DNA of 64,000 bases from Nitzschia sp. pyKryTriq1 (lineage: Eukaryota; Bacillariophyta; Bacillariophyceae; Bacillariales; Bacillariaceae). Below are positions 28,157 to 38,240 of the stretch, piece by piece. The position numbers and the translations under genes were made by a program. How positions within the stretch are numbered: position 1 is the stretch's first letter; each line of letters opens with the position of its first letter. The notes beneath the pieces were generated by a model. The model saw only the letters and a list, made by a program, of their open reading frames with translations, was not told the DNA's origin and did not search any database. The DNA lies in NCBI GenBank assembly GCA_956465555.1, contig OY101116.1:3844001-3908000 (forward strand), in the 5' to 3' direction.

Positions 28157-29263
28157 CTACCGCGATGCCTTCAGCCCAAGCTTTTCCCTCATCAACTCCA
28201 TGAACTCTTCGACCGCCCTATCGCTGTTGAGACTGGAAGCAGGGATGTCATTCATTTCCAGAGCAAGATCTCGCCCAGCAACTGTATTCGCAATTATTCC
28301 GGTGACCAAGTCGGGCCGGATTCCCAGAGTCTTCAAGTGTTCCGTGGCACCCGTCACAGCATAGGCGTCCGACGCGCACAAAATAACAAACAATTTTCTA
28401 TGGTTGGCGAATGCCTTGAGTACTACCTCACCATTGTAGGATTCACAAGGAGAGGCACCCGCCTCAATGACTAGAATTTCAGGACGACATTTGTCCATCA
28501 TGCCAAAGAGCTTTTGCAAGGCCTTGAGGTAGTCTTCTTCAGGGAGAACAGTCGAAGGGAGACCCGCGTCGACGAAATCCAGAACGGCTGTCGCACCGGC
28601 ATCCGAAAAGCCTAGAATGTCGTTGTGGTAACCCGCACCGGTCAATTTGGCAGCGACGACATTGGGGATGCCCATTTCTTGGAGAGATCGAATCGCTACT
28701 CGTGCCGTGCACGATTTACCACAGCTCATGGATGTCCCGATAATGAGAATCGTCGGACACTCGGGAGATGCTTCCAGAGAAGGAATTTCTTCTTGGGAAG
28801 GAACGAAGTCTTTCATATTAACTTTCTTTCCATCGCGAAATACGTGTCCCAAATATTCGAATTGAGCTTGTGAAGGGTATCGAGACGATCGACTCGTTTC
28901 TTTGCCGAACAAACCTGAGCCGGCAATGTCGTCGAGAATAGTGGGCCCGTTTGGATTGGGATGTTCAATCATTTGCCAGTCTCCACAGAGCTCTTGTGTT
29001 GCATTCCGGCTACCCAATGCCCCAACAGTCACGTCTCCCGGGAGATAAAATCGATGACGTCCACTTGGGAGCTCGCAGAAATGACCGGTGTTGGCCGGGG
29101 CGGCGGCATAGGCGTGGCTGTGATCTTCACATAAATATTTACCGACAATATAGTCGCCTGTTGCCCATTCCGATTTATCCATCACTTTGTAAACCTCAAA
29201 GGGGATGCGCTCCAGGTCACTGATTCTAGTCAAAGAACCAAAAATATATCGTGTAGACGTCAT
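28157..29263 (-). CDS. DUF1611-family P-loop protein (bacterial/archaeal type)
   Basis: The protein has 368 residues and no targeting sequence. The C-terminal half is a P-loop NTPase fold: strand plus Walker A IIGTSMSCGKSCTA at about 175-188, then VAAKLTGAGYHNDILGFSD, a Walker-B-like strand EILVIEAGAS, and LVTGIIANTVAGRD. These are the hallmarks of DUF1611, whose bacterial members include the DgcN N-acetyltransferase of D-glutamate metabolism. The N-terminal half (GDYIVGKYL, FYLPGDVTVGALG) should be the family's other domain. The family is common in bacteria and archaea and patchy in eukaryotes, so old lateral transfer is plausible. It is intronless here. The actual reaction cannot be told from sequence. 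Confidence 0.7.
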   Translation of the reverse strand: MTSTRYIFGSLTRISDLERIPFEVYKVMDKSEWATGDYIVGKYLCEDHSHAYAAAPANTGHFCELPSGRHRFYLPGDVTVGALGSRNATQELCGDWQMIEHPNPNGPTILDDIAGSGLFGKETSRSSRYPSQAQFEYLGHVFRDGKKVNMKDFVPSQEEIPSLEASPECPTILIIGTSMSCGKSCTARVAIRSLQEMGIPNVVAAKLTGAGYHNDILGFSDAGATAVLDFVDAGLPSTVLPEEDYLKALQKLFGMMDKCRPEILVIEAGASPCESYNGEVVLKAFANHRKLFVILCASDAYAVTGATEHLKTLGIRPDLVTGIIANTVAGRDLALEMNDIPASSLNSDRAVEEFMELMREKLGLKASR

Positions 29264-29953
29264 GTCGTTTTATCGGAACGGAGGTTTATTATGGCGGATT
29301 TTATGGAGACAATTTTTGATGGTTTTCTCAGTTTGGCCACTGTTGGATGGAGGTCGGAGGACGATGGAAGGGAAATAACTTGAGTTGTTGCTTTTCGTAG
29401 TGTGGTTGGTAAGATCGAAAGTAGTAACTTCAGGCGCTGCTCGGTTTTATGTGTTCATCATCATTGGGTTTGACTTGCGGTCCACAGGTCGATTGAGAAT
29501 GAATACGATCGTCCATCTTCGGGCCAGAGGGGGAAACGAAACCGATCGAAGACGGACGATGATGGTGATACACCGGCGGGAAAACGCAAATTCTGACAGA
29601 AGGGTTCTCGAAGAATGTGTACTTGCTGTAGTGGTAGTACCTGGTGGTACGAGTAGGACTATACGACTAACTTCACGTGCGTGGGAATCAGTTATATAAT
29701 GATCCGAAGCATGTCCGCTACCATCGTATAACCCTCTCAGATGACAGGCTTAAACATCATACTTAAAGTGTAACAAGTTAGCAGGCGGGGCGCGAGACAT
29801 CATGAAGACGCCATCATGCCAGCACGTTCGACAAAACCAGGCTTCTCATCTTTCTTGCTGTTTCACGATGTTGTCGTCGACGCTAAGAGAACCTTGCGCA
29901 TGCCTCCGATACTTTCACCATGAAGCATAACCTACAGCGCGTATTGCTCCTTC
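29264..29953. other. Divergent intergenic region
   Basis: These 690 bases lie between the DUF1611 gene and the DapE-like gene. A 104-codon plus frame (29385-29699) is Arg-rich and unlike a protein. Nothing else is seen. Confidence 0.35.
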
Positions 29954-31497
29954 ATGAGAATGTTGATCTACCATCTTTCTTTTATAGTGTACCTACTAGT
30001 ACTACCGCAGACTATCCTGGCATTTCCTCCAATGTCTTCTTCCCCAAGGACAATCAATTCGTCGAATTCCATTTTGCATCCGAGGACGACAAGAAAATCA
30101 AAGACTACGACCACAACGGCAACGGTTTCAATGCTGGCGAGTGCTGCCAAAACCGTGGTCGGAGCAGTGACCAGGCACAGCAAAGGGGCGGTAGTCCAAC
30201 TCGCCCAAGAACTCATTCGCATTCCGTCAGTCACACCCAATGATTTGGGATGTCAAGAAGTCGTGCAGAAACGATTAGAACGATTAGGTTTTCAATGTGA
30301 AACACTCCAGTTCCATGATGTTACAAATTTATGGGCGGTCTTGCATCCACACAAAAATGGCGGTGGCGATGCAGAGCATCAACAGGAAGAAAAGCTCATC
30401 ACATTTCTAGGGCACACGGATGTGGTTCCCTCTGGGCCAGAAGATGCGTGGACCATCCCTCCTTTTGAAGGCAAGATTGTCGATGATATTTTGTATGGAA
30501 GAGGTGCCGTCGATATGAAAGGAGGCGTCGCAGCCTACATTGTTGCATTGGAGAGATTCTTAGGAAAGCGCCCCGGTGTTATGCTGCCATATTCATTGGG
30601 CGTGCTTCTGACCAGCGACGAAGAAGGACCGGCGCGATGGGGGACCCGGGAAGTATTGACAACGCTCAAGTCTCGCGGCACACAAATCGATATGGCTATT
30701 GTTGGAGAACCATCGAGCTTGACACGGGTGGGAGATGTCATCAAGGTGGGACGTCGCGGGTCACTAGGAGGGGAGTTGAGCATCATTGGTATTCAAGGAC
30801 ATGTCGCTTATCCACATCTTGCCAAGAACCCGATCCATGAATCCTTGGGAGCCTTGAAAGAAATGGTAGATGAAGTCTGGGATGACGGTAAGAAAGATGC
30901 TTCTGACGGTATGTTTATCATTGGAACTTAATTCCTAATTTTGATTCATGCATTCTTCGTGTAGGCACGCAAGACTTTCCACCCACTTCATTCCAAATTT
31001 CCAACATCCAAAGTGGAACTGGCGCCATGAATGTGATCCCAGGCTTCAAAAAGGTCCATTTCAATTTTCGGTACTCCCCCGCGTCAACAGATGTCAAGCT
31101 GAAGGCGAGAGTCGAAGAAATCCTAAAACGGCATGGACTTCAGTACACCTTGGTCTGGGATGAAACTTCTTTGCCTTATGAAACACCAGGAGGCGAATTA
31201 GTGGAAGAGGCCATGGCCAGTGTCAATGATACCATGAAATACACAGCGAGACCGTGTACCTCTGGTGGTACTTCGGATGGTAGGTTCTTAGCCGAGACCT
31301 ACCCGGATGCTCAAATCGTAGAGTTGGGTCTCATCAATAAATCGATTCACAAAGTGGATGAACAAGTTCCCATCGATGATCTGGAACTAATGACTCAGAT
31401 CTACGAGAGATTGCTAGTGCGTCTGCTTCGCGCAGAGGCCGCATGGGGAGAGACGAGTCAATATTCCGAGCATGTAGAGGTTAAAGCCTTGCCCTAG
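29954..31497 (+). CDS. dapE: M20 metallopeptidase, succinyl-diaminopimelate desuccinylase-like, plastid-targeted
   Basis: Two exons, 29954-30908 and 30965-31497, are joined across a 56-base intron (gtatgt donor, gtgtag acceptor), giving 495 residues. The junction reads DASDG|TQDFPPTSF. The family hydrolyses N-succinyl-LL-diaminopimelate in lysine synthesis; related M20 enzymes deacylate other amino acids. The metal site is visible: His154 and Asp156 in GHTDVVP, Asp187 in GRGAVDMKGG, and the general base pair Glu223-Glu224 in SDEEGPARWG. YTARPCTSGGTSDGRFLAE carries the C-terminal block. The N-terminus is a signal peptide ending TILA, followed at once by FPPMSSSP. That A|F junction is the diatom plastid-import motif. 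A basic Ser/Thr-rich transit region comes next. The enzyme should act in the plastid stroma. Confidence 0.85.
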
Positions 31498-31645
31498 AGA
31501 GTAATAGATAGTAACTGACGACAGGCACTTTTCACGGAGATTCGCATCGTAATCGATGATTTTTGTCTGCAGTAGGATCGCACGTCGATCCAACACAAAA
31601 TTATAGTAGTTTTCGGTGCTTGGATACCTGATGCTGAAACAATGG

Positions 31646-32719
31646 TTAATCCTCTTTTTCGTGTTTTGACGGGCCGAGTCGCAAAATAGAAGTCATGGTT
31701 GCTCCGACTTTGCCATGAAAGATCTTCTGGGACACCCAGACGAAGGGATGCCCGGATGCCATGCCTGCTTCACAAAGCAAAGCCCAGAGAATGTGTATTG
31801 AGACGATGGACACCCGCAATGCATCACTTCCATTGTGTGCGGCACAGTGATTCAGTACAAACTCTTTGGAATCTGGTTCCAACATGGCATCACATTGATA
31901 GACGGCCAAAGTCCAAAACAGCATCGAATACCCCATGGTCTTGTAAAACCCCGTTTGCAACGCCGCAAACGTTGTGCCTCCTTCACCTGTCAATAATCGA
32001 ACAATCCCTCCTCCGATTCCGGCAAACAACCCTCCCATGATTGGTGCTGTCATTTTGTTTTGAAGTTCACGAGCTCCTCGGGCAATCCGTCCCATGGGAG
32101 TCGTCACGGCATCGCAAGCTTCTCCCGCCACAATAAAGTAGTGCAGAAATGAGTCGGAGCGAGTGTACGTTTGATAGACCCAGTCAAAAGGAGAGAACCA
32201 TATCAAGGCCCAACCCAAAACATGGCAGGGCACAATGCGCGGATGGGCCAAGGCCGTGGCGGGGAGGCCCAAAAGGACATCCGAGACGATGGATCCACCA
32301 AATCCGTAGAGAAAAAACCCAAATAGCAAGGCTCGAACACCACCCTGGTCTCCATGAACTGAACGGTAGGATGCATTTGCCGAAATACAATGAGAAATTA
32401 CCACCAAGTAAGGATATGTCGTTCGAGTGTAAACAATTGTAGTCAAGATCGGAATCACGGTAACTTCTGACAGAACCCCCGCTGCAACGCCAACCGTAGC
32501 CCAGAAAGCGATCGAGGTTCCCCGACTGGCGAACTTGGGCTTCGTCAACAAGACCAGCAATAGAATACATAGACCGCAAAGCTGCCATGTGGGAGCATCC
32601 CGAATATCATTATCCAAGGGGATCCCGAAAACCTCAAGTTCGGCCGTTCCAGCGGTCGCGGATCCAAAATTCGAGGAAAAGTGAGAAGAGGTTGACGATC
32701 GTGCGGATGTTTTTGGCAT
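31646..32719 (-). CDS. TRIC-like (trimeric intracellular cation channel) membrane protein
   Basis: The protein has 357 residues with about seven hydrophobic segments from 48 to 335. The centre matches the TRIC layout: FGGSIVSDVLLGLP, then WFSPFDWVYQ in the place of the family's pocket P-x-D-x-x-Y. EACDAVTTPMGRIARGAREL follows on the cytosolic face, then API, GGLFAGIGGGIVRLLTGEGG, the Gly-rich channel helix. TRIC proteins pass K+ in ER-type membranes to balance Ca2+ release. There is no signal peptide, and the first 30 residues are Ser-rich. The family call is by motif layout, not alignment; another seven-helix family remains possible. Confidence 0.55.
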   Translation of the reverse strand: MPKTSARSSTSSHFSSNFGSATAGTAELEVFGIPLDNDIRDAPTWQLCGLCILLLVLLTKPKFASRGTSIAFWATVGVAAGVLSEVTVIPILTTIVYTRTTYPYLVVISHCISANASYRSVHGDQGGVRALLFGFFLYGFGGSIVSDVLLGLPATALAHPRIVPCHVLGWALIWFSPFDWVYQTYTRSDSFLHYFIVAGEACDAVTTPMGRIARGARELQNKMTAPIMGGLFAGIGGGIVRLLTGEGGTTFAALQTGFYKTMGYSMLFWTLAVYQCDAMLEPDSKEFVLNHCAAHNGSDALRVSIVSIHILWALLCEAGMASGHPFVWVSQKIFHGKVGATMTSILRLGPSKHEKED

Positions 32720-33301
32720 GGCGGTGGTCTAGCTTCAAATCAAGACTCTCTTGAAGGTTCTTATGCTCGTGGTTTGGATTTGTTTGCCCTCTTGTCAATA
32801 ATGATATGAACATGATGCTACTTCATCCCATCCCACACTGCGGTACAATACTACATTTGCATTGCTTTCTTTTTGACCGCGGTCGATCGTCGTCGCGGGT
32901 GCCATCGCCATTTTTTCAAGAAGTGCGTCATCGTTCGTCGCGGCGGGCGGCGGGCGCTGCTTCTTTCTGGGGTCCTGTTGGTCAACTCTTCTCGAGTACA
33001 GTACTGGTGCCATCTGATGGCCCATAAGCCACTTCTCATCTGTCTCTCAAACTAGAAAACCATCCAAGCAACAGTCGTCGAAGATATGAAGAAGTTGACT
33101 TGAGAAAGGATCCGTCGTCAAACCCGATCTGGAGAAGACTCGGTACGAGCTGACGACGAAAAAGGGGGTCCGTGTTACGATGATGACGACAAGCAAGACC
33201 CATCGTGCAAAGGAAAACCTCGTTATTAAGATAGTCTAGTCTACTAGAGGCAAGAAACTGTAACCCGAGTTACTATATTATCTTCGTTTTCGGTTGTTCT
33301 T
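32720..33301. other. Intergenic region
   Basis: These 580 bases lie upstream of the TRIC-like gene and downstream of the SET gene. Short frames only; no recognised motif. Confidence 0.35.
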
Positions 33302-35251
33302 CTACTCCAGATTTCTCCATTGTGCTGGGAAGAGATCATCTGGAATCATGATTTTGTGTCGAAAGGCGTTGGGCAAGTGCCAATCTTGCGAGTATGCCCG
33401 ATCCACCAATTTGACGCCTTGAGGGTAGGGCACATTGTAAACAGTAATGTTTTCGTTATCACTCTTTGTGAGTTTGACAGTGTATTTCTTTCCATGTACC
33501 TTGCTCAGCACCTCGCAGGGTACGTAGATGTTCCAATCTCTCAATATTGGTATAAAGACATACTTTCCATCTTCCAAGCGATAAGACTCGGCACAAATAG
33601 TGACCAAATTGGAGGGATACGGATCCTCACGCAATTCTGCCGGTGTTTTCAATTCATTCACCTGGTATTGCGATGAGTGCATGTAGGTGTATTCATCCTC
33701 GGGGACGCGCCAATTCTTCACATGCTCCTCCCATGCGGCTTGCCATTCCTCTCCATAATCCATAAAGATTTCTTCTCCCTCTTGAATATCGCGCAGAGCC
33801 ACATAGTCAAAGGACAATCCTACCCCACTCAGCGAATGTCGTATGAAATCGAGATCCTTGTTCAACCACTCGGGTTTGTGAGCGACCAATTGATTCTTGG
33901 GCCATTGTACCCGCACATTGGCTTTTTCCTTGGGCGCATGATTGATGTAATTGACCATGCCTCCATAGGGAGTGAAGACCAGTGTGGAATTGGGATGTCC
34001 AAAACTGTAATTCCAGACCAAATCAGGATGTTTTTTTGCGGCTCTGGCCTTGTCGTCATCGTCGTCGTCGTCGTTCTTGCCAGCGCCAGCATTGTTGCTG
34101 TTGCTTTCGGATGTGGGAACTTGAGTAACATCATCAAAGACATAAACGACATGGATCAAGGGGGCATATCCCACGACACTGCCCTTGGGCAAAAATCGAG
34201 TGGCAAAGGCTCCCCGTCCGGCATGGGGTATAGTCGAGCGGCCCGGCCGCATGTGATCCTGACACTTGGCCTGGTCACTGGTTTGGAGCCATTCGACCGA
34301 GACTTGATACTTGGAACGCCAGTACTCTCGCGTCTCCAATGATTCTAGCGTCTTCCAGTCCTCGATCTTGGGTGGCAAGACAGTGAATATGCTGGAGTAG
34401 TGAGGAAAAGTGCGTGTCAGTTGATAGAGGCGATCGAGCAACTCGTCCGATACGGCTTCTTCTCCGTGTTTGCCTTTCATTTCCTGGGTCCATTGTGCGA
34501 AATCTTTCAACAGGTCATCTGCTCCATCTAGATTGGGATCTTGGAGGATGGGTATATTTGGGATCCATGGAATCCACGAGTCTCCATAATCCGCAAAGAG
34601 TTCCCCTCCAGCCGGTACGGCCCGAGTTGTGGTGGTTAGACTGGCATGATACGGGCTGAAGGATCCCGCAGCTGGATGTGAACGATCCACCACGGGATCA
34701 TATTCACTGCCATGTGTCGAGTGTAGATTGTTCAAATCCAGTACCGAATTGATGGTGCATCCAACTCCGGGCACAAAGATCGACCTTTGTATGGTCCGAT
34801 CGTACGTATCAAAGGCTTCAATGTTGCCCACGGCGCCCTCCCATATGTAACGATCCCACAAGTCTCCATCGCCATTTGCCGCTTTGGGCATCTCTCCCCA
34901 ATCTCGAAAGGCCAAGGGAATGACGAGTTCGGGAAAGTTGATGACATCGTTCGCCTCGAGAGGCTTGGCGGTAAAAATACCCAAATTCGAGGCGTTGCCC
35001 AGTGTGGACGGGGCCATGTACACACCACACTGCAGAATATGGTCTCGGTACTCCTCATTGGAGGAGCAACTGCCAGTGGACGAACAAGTTTCAGCGGTGT
35101 TTGCGGTGTTGGTATCAGCTGTATCTTGGGCACAAGTAGTGCCAACGACGAGTAAAGCTGCCGCAGCAAAAAATATCCAGCAGCAGAAATGATGATGATG
35201 GTGGTGGTGCTGATTCCTCATCATCGCCCGGTCTCCTCTGACAGAAAACAT
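33302..35251 (-). CDS. Secretory protein with two SET-type domains
   Basis: The protein has 649 residues. A signal peptide (CCWIFFAAAALLVVGTTCA) follows a His run, and the true start may be the Met pair at about 35224. The first SET-like unit spans about 65-235: LGIFTAKPLEANDVINFPE, NNLHSTHGSEYDPV and GGELFADYGDSWIPW. The second spans about 330-510: AGRGAFATRFLPKGSVVGYAP, NHAPKEKANVRVQWP and EGEEIFMDYGEEWQAAW. Both carry the closing DYG tyrosine, and the second keeps the Asn-His pair of the AdoMet site. A C-terminal domain with strands YKLTKSDNENITVYNV-like pattern follows. SET domains methylate lysine, usually in the nucleus. A signal peptide instead puts this one in the secretory pathway, so its substrate is probably a secreted or ER protein. 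Confidence 0.75.
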   Translation of the reverse strand: MFSVRGDRAMMRNQHHHHHHHFCCWIFFAAAALLVVGTTCAQDTADTNTANTAETCSSTGSCSSNEEYRDHILQCGVYMAPSTLGNASNLGIFTAKPLEANDVINFPELVIPLAFRDWGEMPKAANGDGDLWDRYIWEGAVGNIEAFDTYDRTIQRSIFVPGVGCTINSVLDLNNLHSTHGSEYDPVVDRSHPAAGSFSPYHASLTTTTRAVPAGGELFADYGDSWIPWIPNIPILQDPNLDGADDLLKDFAQWTQEMKGKHGEEAVSDELLDRLYQLTRTFPHYSSIFTVLPPKIEDWKTLESLETREYWRSKYQVSVEWLQTSDQAKCQDHMRPGRSTIPHAGRGAFATRFLPKGSVVGYAPLIHVVYVFDDVTQVPTSESNSNNAGAGKNDDDDDDDKARAAKKHPDLVWNYSFGHPNSTLVFTPYGGMVNYINHAPKEKANVRVQWPKNQLVAHKPEWLNKDLDFIRHSLSGVGLSFDYVALRDIQEGEEIFMDYGEEWQAAWEEHVKNWRVPEDEYTYMHSSQYQVNELKTPAELREDPYPSNLVTICAESYRLEDGKYVFIPILRDWNIYVPCEVLSKVHGKKYTVKLTKSDNENITVYNVPYPQGVKLVDRAYSQDWHLPNAFRHKIMIPDDLFPAQWRNLE

Positions 35252-35947
35252 TTCTTATCGTATGTCGATAGTACAAGAGAGAGAGAGAGGGAGGGAGGAA
35301 ATGAGTACATGAGTACTGTTCATATGGTACTTGCAGGAGTGGAAACAAGAGGACAACAGGCACAAAGCACAAAATCGGGTCACACCTCTTCTCACGCCGC
35401 GATCTCTCCATACAGCATTACGCGCTGTACAACTTATTGTACCGTACGTGTACGGTACAATCAGGTACCGGTACCTGGTATCTAAGGTCGCGATGATTGA
35501 TGATGCGATCGATCTTCTTCCCGAAGATGCGGCCGGCGGTCCGTCGGCCGGCTCGGCTCGCGCGCTCGGTTGGCCTGCGATAGTGACGACTGAAGCGATG
35601 CCAGAACGAGAACCAGGTCTGTACACTGTACCTGGTACACAGTACCGTACGTACTCATACCGGTACCGGTACAATCCATTGCATGCGGCTGGAGTTATGT
35701 AGACTACCAGGTACCGGTACCAATAGATGGCCCCGCGACGACGATCATGGGGGCAAACATCATCAAAGATCAATCCGAAAGCTCTCCTCATCCTGAAAAG
35801 CCGTTTCGATCCTCCTAGCTCTAGCTACTAGTACTACTAGTTGATGATTTCCGAGCTGGTCGTGAGGTTATTCTTACTAATGTTACAACATGAATACTAG
35901 TACTCCTCGGTAGTAGTAGTAGCACCCGGAGTATTCGTAGTATTGTT
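35252..35947. other. Intergenic region with strong GTAC palindromes
   Basis: At 35436-35461 a 26-base palindrome built on ttgtaccgtacg is perfect except for its two central bases. It is followed by ggtaccggtacctggt. A second cluster lies at 35618-35672 and a third at 35707-35722. An agag/gagggag run is at 35276-35300. No gene is supported. Confidence 0.6.
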
Positions 35948-37707
35948 TTATATGCGCTGGTACAAGTTGCGTTGTCGCCGGCTTCTTTTCTCTTTCTTCT
36001 CGATTTTCTTACTGCTGTAACTCGCATATTCGGTTCTGGGTCGTTTCTTTTTGAGGGCATCATTGGTGTATCCATTGGTGTAACCATTTGTGTAACCATT
36101 GCTGTAGCCCTTTCCTCCTCCTTTTCCGCCTCCATTGGTGTAACCATTGTTGGTGTAACCATTTGTGTAACCATTGGTGTAGCCCTTTCCTCCTCCTTTT
36201 CCGCCTCCTTTGGAAGATTTGCTGCCTTTCTTGCTGCTCTTCTTGCTCGATTTCTTACTGGATTTCTTGCTGCTGTACTTTTTGTTGCCCTTGCCCTTGC
36301 CTCGTCCCTTGCCACGATAAATGATGGTAGGAGATCCGGTGGGTGGGGGAGTAGCACCCAAGTCAGCTTCTTCGGTAGGAAAGGAGGTGGAAGTAGAATT
36401 GCTGGTGGGAGAGGGACTGAAAGTAACATCGCCCGTAGGGGAGAGAGTTGCTACGACTGACCCCTCAGCAGTAGGGGATGCCGTTGTTGCAGCGGAAGGC
36501 GCCGAGGTCCCACCATCTCCTCCCGAAGGTGCTCCCGAAGGTTGCTGGGAAAGTGATGGAGCCGGGGTCCCACCATCTCCTCCTGAAGGTGCTCCCGAAG
36601 GTTGCTGGGAAATCGATGGCGCCGTGGTGCCACCTTCTCCCGAAGGTTGCTGGGAAGGTGATGACGATGCTGAAGGTGCGGGAGTCTCGCCGTCACCCCC
36701 CGTCGGTTGGGTACTAGTGGAGGGAGCCAAGGTTGGAGCGGGTGTATCGGCTTGCGATGGACTAATGAGAGTCAGCATGTCCGTGGCGAATTCACGACCA
36801 ATAGCTACCATTGTTTCGGCATTACACCAGTAGTGAAAGTCTTCATCGCAGATAGGAGCATTCCGAACATCGTCCGTCACAAATTGTGCCGTATCAGTGA
36901 AAATCGTATTTGGGGTGTTGGCCACAACATTCTGCTGTATTTGTCTCATCTCTAGCTCTTCGGCTTCCGCAGCAGTTCCTTGTCCTCCCATACCTCCGAT
37001 GACAAAGGGTAGATTAGGAAGATCGAGATCATTTCGGACATCGTTAATGAGGTTTTGCAAATTTTCTTCGTAGGCACCACGGAAAGTCTCGTCAAACACA
37101 TCCGCATAGCCGTGCCTGAATATTACAGTATGGTAAACAAGAAAACAAGAAACAATATTTTGTGTTGGATCCAGGTACCGAAGGAAATAAGACGGGGATA
37201 TAGGACACCACAATATACTTACCACCACACGATACCACACAATTCGGCCTGTTGTCCTACAGACCCAGTGATACTGTCCACTCGTTCGATGGCATCCAGA
37301 ACATCCAAAAGCATGAGATTATAGAAGTCGCCGGGTCCACCGGCAGAAGAAGGCGGTAGCCATTCTGCAGCCAACGCACCGACTCCTGCTGTCTTGACGA
37401 TAACGATGTCTTGATCGAAATTGTCAGCCATTCGAAACCCAAACCCAGCCTCGGGGCCAAAGGTGTCGGCGTCTGAACCATAGAGGTCTGCCGAGAGTCG
37501 CCCTTCCAAAGTACCTTGGATGTCTCCATATTCTCGATCGAAAGTGACAAAGGCGTCGTCTCGTTCGACCCAACCATTTTCGTCTTCGAATTCCTGCAAG
37601 TCAGCGACACCTTCTAGAATCCTATCTTCCAGATTAGCTATTGACGCCTGACCAAGAACATTGGATTGGCCCGCCAAAACGAAGTAACAAACCGATGCTT
37701 CTGTCAT
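35948..37707 (-). CDS. SASA-family carbohydrate esterase with P/S/T linker and silaffin-like K/S tail
   Basis: Exons 37223-37707 and 35948-37115 (gtaagt donor, attcag acceptor, 107-base intron) give 550 residues. The junction rebuilds the family motif GIVWWHGYAD. The catalytic domain (1-280) is SASA/DUF303: the Ser block FVLAGQSNVLG at 9-19, FGPEAGFGFRMADNF, EWLPPSSAGGPGDFYNLML, then DEDFHYWCNAETMVAIGREF with an Asp/His pair. The family removes acetyl groups from sialic acids or plant-type sugars. Residues about 285-425 are a Pro/Ser/Thr linker with near-exact repeats (GGDGGTPAPSLSQQPSGAPS). Residues about 427-550 are strongly basic: SSKK repeats, then two GGGKGGGKGY(T/S)NGYTNGYTN units. The tail looks like silaffins, which shape biosilica. 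No signal peptide is visible, so an upstream exon may be missing. Confidence 0.8.
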
Positions 37708-37799
37708 TGGTATTTTTCGTTTTTATTTTTGTTTGTCAGGTGAATGAATGAACAAATATACAAAGGGATTTGCCTTTCTCACGCCTACTGTCTATGCCG

Positions 37800-37831
37800 A
37801 TTCATTCATTCATTCATTCATTCATTCATTC
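37800..37831 (+). repeat. (ATTC)n microsatellite
   Basis: Eight attc units lie upstream of the esterase gene. A second short run (tgaatgaatg) lies at 37741. Confidence 0.9.
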
Positions 37832-38240
37832 GTTAGCCATCATCAGTTTTCAAAACTTTAGGTTCCGAACAACGACAATTCACTTATTGTGTCAAGATTG
37901 TGTGACCGTTGAGTCTGGCAGACACAAAATTGAAGCTCGGCAGGCGCGTAACCGTTAAAACTTCCATATTGTACGTTAGATTTGCAGTCGTGAGTGAGTG
38001 AGTCGTGATCTGTCAGTCAATGCCGGGAATGAAACGAGCCTATACATGTTGCCACGTGTAATGCCCACCATGGACACAAAAATCCCTTTATTGGATGCTT
38101 CTACCGTTACCGGTACGCGAACACGCGTAAAAAACCACATCACCGCACACCACACCACCATATCAAATTTGATGCTTCTTCGCGTTGTCAAGAGTCAAAA
38201 CATCCAATCATAAGCGGCACCAGCCTCCTTTTCATCAACC

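Noticed and set aside
35255-35791. 178-codon minus-strand frame
   Set aside because: It follows GTAC palindromes and has a Tyr/Arg repeat pattern typical of them.
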